Part shown: positions 61,501 through 64,000 of the stretch, piece by piece | How the letters are laid out: the number at the start of each line of letters is the position of its first letter | Numbering within the stretch: the stretch's first letter is position 1 | Origin: Zoroaster sp. YZ-2022 | Lineage: Eukaryota > Echinodermata > Asteroidea > Forcipulatida > Zoroasteridae | Assembly (NCBI GenBank): GCA_029582265.1 | Contig: CM055816.1 | Span: forward strand, 94,452,809 to 94,516,808 | Length of the DNA: 64,000 bases | Direction of reading: 5' to 3' | Position numbers and translations under genes: made by a program | The notes under the pieces: model-generated | Database searches by the model: none | Seen by the model: only the letters and a program-made list of their open reading frames with translations | Told to the model about the DNA's origin: nothing

Positions 61501-64000
61501 CACACGTATCCACCAAACTGGTGCTCAAGGCACATAATATTATTACCCCTGCTCATCAGGCTCATAAATCATTCCTGAAACCATCTCAGCTCCCTGGGGA
61601 GTACATACATGTACATGTAGCTCAATTGCTGCCATTACAGCGCATATAGGGCTAATCAAACACAACAACCAACTCTGCCCTCACAGGTACCCATTTACCC
61701 CTGGGTAGAGAGAAGCAATTATGGTAAAGTGTCTTGCTCAAGGACACAAGCACCATGGTCGCGGTTGGGACTCGAACCCACATTCTGACGACTCAGCCAT
61801 CAGAACACAAATCCAATGCACTAAACCGCTAGACCATGGCGTCATGCAAGGTGACATACATTGTACATTATGTTTACAGACAGTACGATTTGTACTTATG
61901 CAAAATCTTCCCAATGATACAAATATTATATTGCGATGAACTTCACAGGAAACACTGACTGATTTGACATACCATTGAATTCCAGGATGTAAATAAAGCT
62001 TGAATCTGACCACTTTGGATGGAGACAAACCAACAGGTACATGTAGGTCCTCTTCATAAATCACTTTAGACATTTCCTCGTTATCTCTAAAGTTAAATTA
62101 TACAACATGTAAACACACATTATTCCCTGGCATAGATCTATCAATAGGGGGCGCTGTCAACGGTGGCCAGCTGGCATTCTTCATGTAGTCAATATATGTA
62201 TTATGAATACAAATATTTCAAACCAGGAATGTCCCTGAGTAACATGCTATACATGTAGCTAGGATAAACATTTCAACAATTAAACTAGATACGTACTTGA
62301 TAAACAAATGTCGGTGAATCCTACAAAATGAGTCTAAAATAATTGTTTTACTTTTGTATAGGATGCACTCATCAGTAAAACAATAACATAATCATCATCT
62401 TAAATTTGCTATCAAACACATATATGTCTATATTTTGTGAAATAAATGTTTTTTAGGGTAAATTCATTGGGGCGATACCATGGTTACTCATGTTATATTT
62501 TTGAGGTATTGGGCCTACTCTTAATTCCATAACTTCCTTACTTGTAATTTATATATATATTTTTTTTCAAAGTAGTTGCATGCATTATACCCAGACCGTA
62601 CTCGGCACAAAAAACAATTCAGAAGTTTGTTATATCATCTACGCTATATAAAAGAAAAATGCTGGTTACTCGTGAACATTACATTTGTTCACATACATAA
62701 AATGTCTTTTTCTCTTTGTGGCGTAGATGTAACAAATATAATGTGGCATTAAAGAGTGGGCCCGAAACCTCAAAAATGTAATGTGAGTAACCATGAAATT
62801 GCCCATTGACATACCCTAAAACAGGAATGTTTTAGGGTCTAGTCTGTTCCACAAAGCAGCTTTGGCTAGTTCAGATTCATTGTGAAAGATTGCTTCACAA
62901 TAGTTCTAGTTATTGTTGATAAATTACTACAGACAGCCGTTCTTGTTATCACTTAATCATGTGATCACTTCAGCAATAGCAAGGCTGGTCCTTAGTTTTA
63001 AACCAAGACGTAGTTACTGTTACATTGTATACTGTACGTACATTAACAATATATACGCAAACCTGATCATGTAGGCCTATATCAACCCTATAATCTTACA
63101 TCAAGACTAGCTGGTCCTATGCTAGTAGTTGTATAACATCATTCTGTCTCCCCAGACAGTACTTCTAGAGCTCTATAATGTAGGCCTACATGTATATCAA
63201 CCCTATAATCTTACATCAAGACTAGCTGGTCCTATGCTAGTAGTTGTATAACATCATTCTGTCTCCCAGACAGTACTTCTAGAGCTCTATAATGTAGGCC
63301 TATATCAACCCTATAATCTTACATCAAGACTAGCTGGTCCTATGCTAGTAGTTGTATAACATCATTCTGTCTCCCCAGACAGTACTTCTAGAGCTCTATA
63401 ATGTAGGCCTATATATCAACCCTATAATCTTACATCAAGACTAGCTGGTCCTATGCTAGTAGTTGTATAACATCATTCTGTCTCCCCAGACAGTACTTCT
63501 AGAGCTCTATAATGTAGGCCTATATATCAACCCTATAATCTTACATCAAGACTAGCTGGTCCTATGCTAGTAGTTGTATAACATCATTCTGTCTCCCAGA
63601 CAGTACTTCTAGAGCTCTATAATGTAGGCCTATATCAACCCTATAATCTTACATCAAGACTAGCTGGTCCTATGCTAGTAGTTGTATAACATCATTCTGT
63701 CTCCCAGACAGTACTTCTAGAGCTCTATAATGTAGGCCTATATCAACCCTATAATCTTACATCAAGACTAGCTGGTCCTATGCTAGTAGTTGTATAACAT
63801 CATTCTGTCTCCCCAGACAGTACTTCTAGAGCTCTATAATGTAGGCCTATATCAACCCTATAATCTTACATCAAGACTATCTGGTCCTAATTCTGTTTCC
63901 CTAGACGGCACTTCCAGAGCTCTATAATATGTACAGTGTAGGCCTATACATGTATCAACCGTATAATCTTACCTTGTGCAAAGACGACAACAACGCCCAC
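40479..64000 (-). CDS. Unidentified multi-exon host gene(s), 3' portion, partial
   Basis: At least a dozen short minus-strand exons with consensus splice sites are scattered between the right window edge and a stop at 40479. Block 1 (63973-64000, 61973-62086, 61019-61064, 60839-60916, 59402-59438, 58752-58792) splices in phase and gives about 110 residues with no stop. Block 2 (51024-51093, 48838-48954, 46760-46808, 46351-46373) also splices in phase. Block 3 (45566-45780, 43568-43625, 40479-40516) joins in phase if one nucleotide is corrected in the first exon. Phases do not connect block 1 to the exons at 56976-57031 and 51902-51950, or those to block 2, so exons are missed or two genes are present. 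No confident family match; the middle exons recall adhesion GPCR transmembrane segments. Confidence 0.55.
40545..41165. repeat. Minisatellite, 36-bp unit, ~17 copies
   Basis: The unit is TGGTCCCATTGGATCCCAAT plus GGGATCCCATTGAATG, with variants and partial units. It is rich in ATTGGGATCC/GGATCCCAAT palindromes, so the transcribed array could fold on itself. It lies in the last intron. Long frames across it are artefacts of a unit length divisible by three. Confidence 0.9.
41196..43567. repeat. Minisatellite, 27-bp unit, ~85 copies, anchored at a splice donor
   Basis: The unit is AGCAATGTGTACGGTTTACT plus TGCTGAC. On the minus strand it reads CAGCAAGTAAACCGTACACA. The donor of the exon at 43568 is GTCA|GTAAGTAAACCATACATA, so the unit is a copy of the intron's first bases (GTMAGNAAGTAAACC). 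The right part (42540-43150) is more degenerate than the left. All long frames here are repeat artefacts. Confidence 0.9.
43568..43625 (-). CDS. Internal exon, minus-strand gene
   Basis: Acceptor TTTTGATAG before 43625, donor GTCA|GTAAGT at 43567. Phase 0 to 1. It encodes KVIEKPQVKEEPWRRPSSV plus one base. The composition is hydrophilic and basic, as in a disordered C-terminal tail. The 27-bp array starts immediately behind the donor. Confidence 0.55.
43735..43975. repeat. Dispersed repeat, copy 1 of a ~240-bp element
   Basis: GGTTTCAAGATGGCG, TTAAAACATGATGGAATGAT and TCGTATAGCAGTATATCTTT recur in the same order and orientation at 55728-55965. The two copies are about 85 % alike. No TIR could be defined. 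Confidence 0.75.
44118..44945. repeat. Minisatellite, 52-bp unit, 16 copies
   Basis: The unit contains CCCCTGTACTTGAGGATCAG and ACCCCAGTCAGTGTGGAGGG followed by ATTCAAAACATG. The copies are nearly identical, so the array is recent. It lies in the intron between exons 45566-45780 and 43568-43625. Confidence 0.95.
45125..45331. repeat. Minisatellite, 41-bp unit, 5 identical copies
   Basis: The unit is AAAAACTAATAAGATAGAAT plus TGGTTTGTAATCAATAAGGCC. The copies show no differences. Confidence 0.95.
45411..45510. repeat. Dispersed repeat related to the seed of the 23-bp satellite
   Basis: TGTCCAATTGGAATTCTGCC, then CACATAGGGTATGAACGTTT and GCCTGATTTTTGAGGCCTCT. The reverse complement occurs at 49206-49345, and a copy expanded into a satellite occurs at 52290-55700. 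Confidence 0.75.
45566..45780 (-). CDS. Internal exon, minus-strand gene, with probable 1-nt frame error
   Basis: Acceptor ATATATACAG before 45780, donor CACCA|GTAAGT at 45565. It encodes SDSLASTFNIELTSKHLPER, QDDWPSVYGSQYSNSKPKQK, PPRNYAAGGRGMDIDQKR, then a TGA. Shifting one base at the AGAAGAGAACCC run gives EPNDIGNHNTP, which ends in phase 0 and joins KVIEKPQ of the next exon. The real exon is therefore probably one base shorter or two longer, or an allele carries the lesion. The region just upstream (45780-45930) holds two imperfect further copies of the exon's first ~90 bases. Confidence 0.55.
46146..46375 (-). repeat. Minisatellite, 63-bp unit, ~3.5 copies, contains a possible mini-exon
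   Basis: The unit is GAAGTGTGCCACTCGTGTAC through CAGTACCAGAAGTCTATTAC. On the minus strand each unit contains CACTTCATGT.G followed by GTAAYAGAC, a donor-like site. The outermost copy forms the candidate exon 46351-46373. Confidence 0.85.
46351..46373 (-). CDS. Possible 23-nt exon
   Basis: AG at 46375-46374, then TT CGA GTG GCA CAC TTC ATG TCG and GTAACA. The phase (1 to 0) fits the preceding exon and gives VRVAHFMS. The acceptor lacks a pyrimidine tract, so this is weak. Confidence 0.25.
46760..46808 (-). CDS. Internal exon, minus-strand gene
   Basis: Acceptor CTTATAGTTCCAG before 46808, donor CATGCTG|GTAAGA at 46759. It encodes RCNEVESCLRWLSDHA in phase 0 to 1. The other two frames have stops. 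The sequence looks helical. Confidence 0.6.
46850..47240. repeat. Non-coding, internally repeated intron sequence
   Basis: GATTCCATGCCCTGTTGAAA and AGTCTGCTT occur twice in tandem at 47108-47200 and once inverted at 46970-46990 (AACAGGGCATGGAATCAG), which gives a foldback structure. Confidence 0.65.
47262..47517 (-). mobile_element. tRNA-derived SINE, copy with internal variant
   Basis: The minus strand starts GTGTCGTGGCCGAGCGGTCT, has the B-box-like GGGTTCGAGCCCCG and the core GTCCTTGAGCAAGGTACTTA, and ends GCGCTATATAAGTCCACACA with (TTA)n. The middle (ACGTAAAGCCGTAGGTCCCG region) differs from the other copies. Confidence 0.85.
47640..47870 (+). mobile_element. 3' end of an L2/CR1-like LINE
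   Basis: FKSMLKTHLMSQLF at 47651-47692 matches the last residues of L2/CR1-type RT proteins (FKxxLKTHLF). The 3' UTR ends in CGCGCCTTGAGCGCCCAGCA and GCGCGCTAAAAATC with (TTA)n, a tail similar to that of the SINEs here. This suggests that those SINEs use the LINE's machinery. Confidence 0.65.
48092..48447 (+). mobile_element. Full-length tRNA-derived SINE
   Basis: The head GTGTCGTGGCCGAGTGGTCT carries an A-box and TGGGTTCGAATCCCGGCC a B-box, as in Leu/Ser-type tRNAs. It continues with the core GTCCTTGAGCAAGACACTTA, a body containing GCTGTATACTCCCCAGGGAG, and the tail GCGCTATATAAGTCCACACA with (TTA)n. About 355 bp and nearly undamaged. Confidence 0.9.
48838..48954 (-). CDS. Internal exon, minus-strand gene
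   Basis: Acceptor ATTTCAATCATAG before 48954, first donor CTGTCAG|GTGAGT at 48837. 39 codons in phase 0 to 0: VMKHTNFELATANYRQVW, then NELCDFLNPQRHNAFPHLFC and Q. The exon end and donor were amplified into the 52-bp array that follows, so several equivalent donors exist in series. No family is recognised. Confidence 0.65.
49020..49226. repeat. Tandem repeat, ~78-bp unit, 2.5 copies
   Basis: GAAAGCCTCATTCCTGAAAG, then CCATCCCACAGGTG and CCCATGGGAAAGACCTCAAT, repeated. Confidence 0.85.
49480..50155. mobile_element. Possible MITE rich in GATATC
   Basis: The left part GGTGGACGATATCATGATAA and the right part AACAGCCCAAGCCTAA recall the ends of the element at 59557-60326. The interior contains ATATCGCCGG and GATATTACGG. 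Identity of the ends is poor. Confidence 0.4.
50157..51093 (-). repeat. 75-bp minisatellite spanning an exon-intron border, ~12 copies
   Basis: On the minus strand each unit contains coding-like GGTTTCATTTGGGCATTTGT...ATAATGTTG, then GTGAGTTACTCTATC and a few intron bases. The first unit (51024-51093) is the exon itself. The unit length (75) is a multiple of three, so a frame runs through the whole array. Confidence 0.95.
51024..51093 (-). CDS. Internal exon, TM5-like of an adhesion-type GPCR
   Basis: Acceptor TTTTGTTTTGTTCATAG before 51093, donor ATGTTG|GTGAGT at 51023. Only one frame is open: CWLNPAEGGFIWAFVTPACV plus IML, phase 2 to 0. Adhesion GPCRs have CWLS...GLIWAFIGPVxxIIxxN at the second extracellular loop and TM5, a close fit. 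The following in-phase exon (VMKHTNF...) does not look like the rest of TM5 to TM6, which argues for caution. Confidence 0.5.
51310..51915 (-). repeat. ~100-bp minisatellite, 6 copies, contains a GTAAGT donor
   Basis: The minus-strand unit includes CTGGAGTTACATGTAAGTGA then ACACATACACCGTACATGTG and GGGGGTGTGGCTACCCCC. The exon candidate 51902-51950 ends CTGGAGTTACAT|GTAAGTGA, so every unit repeats that border. Confidence 0.9.
51902..51950 (-). CDS. Candidate internal exon, minus-strand gene
   Basis: Acceptor ATCACACCTGTCTCCAG before 51950, donor TTACAT|GTAAGT at 51901. The only open frame gives VWCKGFDFVDTFLELH, phase 2 to 0. It does not join the next exon (51093 needs phase 2), so a small exon may be missing or this one may not be used. 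Confidence 0.4.
52290..55700. repeat. Satellite, 23-bp unit, ~140 copies, inside a dispersed repeat
   Basis: The unit is GGGGTATGTACGTATGCCTG plus ATT, with variants carrying an extra ATGTAC. The left flank (TGTCTAATTACAGCCAAACT, AGAATTCTGCC) and right flank (CCTGATTTGTAAGGCCTCTC) match the two ends of the dispersed repeat at 45411-45510, where the unit occurs once. The array is thus an expansion at one point of that repeat. Frames of up to 590 codons across it are artefacts. Confidence 0.95.
55728..55965. repeat. Dispersed repeat, copy 2 of the element at 43735
   Basis: GGTTTCAAGATGGCG, TTGTTAATTATTTGTTAAAA and TTCGTATACCAGTATATCTT are in the same order as in copy 1. Confidence 0.75.
55985..56950 (+). 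pseudogene. Penelope-like element RT fragment, different family
   Basis: SLRNNPEIVIKPYDKGRGIC (about 56060-56130) is the N-terminal RT block. Then CFLPKIHKTPPTGTPFVGRP, IISGCSSPTAKISEFVDHFL, SSIDVVSRYTNI and NKFYLEKIGCAMGSTACPEI are the RT palm blocks of Penelope-like proteins (LPKIHKxxxPxGRPIVSG, AMGSxxAPxxAN). A YRDD-like remnant lies at about 56870. The text differs clearly from the elements at 24640 and 34593, so a third family is present. The 198-codon frame at 56252-56848 is intact, but the element as a whole is truncated. Confidence 0.85.
56976..57031 (-). CDS. Candidate exon, TM4-like of an adhesion-type GPCR
   Basis: Acceptor TCTTGTATATTTCAG and donor TGTAGT|GTAAGT bound 56 nt. Phase 1 to 0 gives FPVVIVGISAAAKWNNCS; other frames stop. 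TM4 of adhesion GPCRs usually reads GxPxxIVGISAxxxxxxYG, a good match. It lies upstream of the TM5-like exon in the right orientation and order, although the phases do not join directly. Confidence 0.45.
57355..58335 (+). pseudogene. Penelope-like element, 3' part with GIY-YIG domain
   Basis: Same family as 34593-37450. TTLKRNGYNPSKINTAKPVP, then SHKLQRILRRAGIEVYHSAP and GVYRIPCECGKVYIGETGRN followed by LPIRLKEHRAH. After a frame change HIKDHQIDWQAA and WHPRCIREAIEIV follow, then the 3' non-coding tail. GIY-YIG is the endonuclease that primes integration in this class. 5'-truncated and frame-shifted. Confidence 0.85.
58174..58212 (+). ncRNA. Hammerhead-like motif in the Penelope tail
   Basis: CTGAGGA, then a strong stem II CGATCAG/CTGATC around AGCATA, then AAAACGTCGAG. 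The sister copy at 37294 has GAAACGTCGAG but lost the CTGAGGA half by a ~17-bp deletion. Each copy therefore carries one damaged half. Hammerheads in Penelope-like elements are known; activity is not shown. Confidence 0.45.
58752..58792 (-). CDS. Internal exon, minus-strand gene (block 1)
   Basis: Acceptor TTACAGTTTATGGCAG, donor GGATGGG|GTATGT. Phase 1 to 0. With one base from the previous exon it gives MRNKWLSSTVPLDG. Confidence 0.55.
58925..59150. repeat. Minisatellite, 48-bp unit, ~4.5 copies
   Basis: The unit is AGAGATTTAGCAAGAGTAAA plus CTATGTGTCTAAGGATGGGT and GTCTGTGG. It lies in the intron between the exons 59402-59438 and 58752-58792, near the acceptor side. Confidence 0.9.
59402..59438 (-). 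CDS. Internal exon, minus-strand gene (block 1)
   Basis: Acceptor TACTGAGCTATTTAG, donor ATCAA|GTAAGT. Phase 0 to 1: LEWQCKLGNYES plus one base. It joins its neighbours in phase on both sides. Confidence 0.55.
59557..60326. mobile_element. MITE with TIR AGGCTTGGGCGATA
   Basis: AGGCTTGGGCGATAACACGA at the left and GATATCGCCCAAGCCTA at the right are inverted. The interior is rich in ATATCG words and holds two copies of AATCCTCCAAAATCCTTCA. About 770 bp, no coding frame. Confidence 0.75.
60378..60665. repeat. Minisatellite, 13-bp unit, ~22 copies
   Basis: The unit is GATGAAGAGGTGG. The left copies have GATGAAGAGATGG. Strand-asymmetric purine tract. Frames of 130-170 codons across it (His/Pro/Ser-rich) are artefacts. 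Confidence 0.95.
60839..60916 (-). CDS. Internal exon, minus-strand gene (block 1)
   Basis: Acceptor TTGATTTCCTTAG, donor ATGCAG|GTATGT. 26 codons, phase 0 to 0: KQWLNRCCLEGLTHDITTKE then AAPSMQ. The Cys-Cys pair and the Trp give a clearly protein-like composition. The family is not recognised. Confidence 0.65.
61019..61064 (-). CDS. Internal exon, minus-strand gene (block 1)
   Basis: Acceptor TTTGTTTATTACAG, donor TTGTGT|GTAACC. Phase 2 to 0: it completes a Trp codon and then gives ILLSPCNEAYVMNLC. A longer alternative in another phase stays open to 60,870 but does not fit the flanking phases. Confidence 0.55.
61470..61845 (-). mobile_element. Full-length tRNA-derived SINE, diverged head
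   Basis: The minus strand has the B-box-like GGGTTCGAGTCCC, the core GTCCTTGAGCAAGACACTTT, the body GCTCCCTGGGGAGTA in reverse, the tail GCTATATAAGTCCACATT and (TTA)n. The head (CGCCATGGTCTAGCGGTTTA) differs from that of 48092-48447. Confidence 0.85.
61973..62086 (-). CDS. Internal exon, minus-strand gene (block 1)
   Basis: Acceptor TTTAACTTTAG, donor TTCAATG|GTATGT. Phase 2 to 2. After completing an Arg codon it gives DNEEMSKVIYEEDLHVPVGL, then SPSKVVRFKLYLHPGIQ. This is the longest clear exon of block 1, with alternating hydrophobic residues that suggest beta strands (KVVRFKLYLHPG). No family is recognised. Confidence 0.65.
62300..63050. repeat. Intron sequence with an internal inverted repeat
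   Basis: TACCATGGTTACTCATGTTA then TTTTTGAGGT (near 62476-62506) is mirrored by CCTCAAAAATGTAATGTGAG and TAACCATGA (62769-62797), and TTTTTTAGGGTAAATTCATT by CCCATTGACATACCCTAAAA. This gives a ~370-bp foldback element, roughly 62450-62822. Confidence 0.65.
63060..63960 (-). repeat. ~109-bp minisatellite, 8 copies, contains a splice-donor sequence
   Basis: The minus-strand unit contains GATGTAAGATTATAGGGTTG followed by ATATAGGCCTACATTATAGA. The intron of exon 63973 begins GTAAGATTATACGGTTGATA, so the unit again repeats the donor region. Copies are almost identical except the one next to the exon. Confidence 0.95.
63973..64000 (-). CDS. Exon end at window edge, minus-strand gene (block 1)
   Basis: Donor GCACAAG|GTAAGA at 63972. 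The frame that fits the next exon reads GRCCRLCT plus two bases. The rest of the exon is outside the window. Confidence 0.5.

Overview
The window is animal nuclear DNA, about 64 kb with one 500-base assembly gap (39357-39856). It has introns with GT/AG borders, tRNA-derived SINEs, Penelope-like retroelements, piggyBac, mariner, Harbinger-like and Mutator-like transposons, and many tandem arrays. There is no rRNA, operon or CRISPR array. Frequent TACATGTACATGTA and TAGGCCTAT words and this mixture of transposons suggest a marine invertebrate, probably a deuterostome such as an echinoderm, hemichordate or cephalochordate. The species cannot be fixed from the sequence.

Region by region. 1-730: tail of a CR1/Jockey-type LINE. 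1200-4130: three weak host-exon candidates on the minus strand. 6385-8200: decayed zinc-finger plus tyrosine-recombinase-like gene with a tandemly duplicated C-terminus. 8393-10174: Harbinger-type MADF protein gene in three exons, cut by a MITE (10175-10654) that recurs at 14665-15138. 11249-11362: hairpin. 11504-11545: interstitial CCCTAA repeats. 11545-13690: decayed Mutator-like transposase with a small inverted copy of itself. 16148-23945: an inverted-repeat element split by a 7.05-kb piggyBac transposon (16246-23298) with TTAA target duplications. The 3' part of that piggyBac holds a satellite of about 16 units built from its own C-terminal zinc-binding domain. 24640-26600: Penelope-like element with GIY-YIG domain. 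26602-28242: mariner with ~210-bp inverted repeats that has lost catalytic residues. 28585-34590: a 6-kb TIR-bounded unit holding direct repeats, perfect hairpins and an unidentified coding exon split by a foldback MITE. 34593-37450: second Penelope-like element. 38074-39121: foldback element. 39169-39356: helicase exon running into the gap.

From 40479 to the right end the best reading is the 3' part of one or two host genes on the minus strand, spread over at least 23 kb. Short exons with good splice sites are separated by introns filled with minisatellites, SINEs and Penelope fragments. Six exons at 58752-64000 splice in phase. Four at 46351-51093 also splice in phase. The three at 40479-45780 need one 1-nt frame correction. 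Two exons in the middle resemble TM4 and TM5 of adhesion-type GPCRs, but intron phases do not connect all blocks, so the protein is not identified.

The most unusual feature is that at least five introns of this gene begin with a tandem array whose repeat unit contains the 5' splice site itself. Each array is therefore a row of decoy splice donors lying directly behind an exon. The second is the piggyBac cysteine-rich-domain satellite. Most long open frames in 40500-43600, 50150-51100 and 52270-55700 are repeat artefacts and are not annotated as genes.
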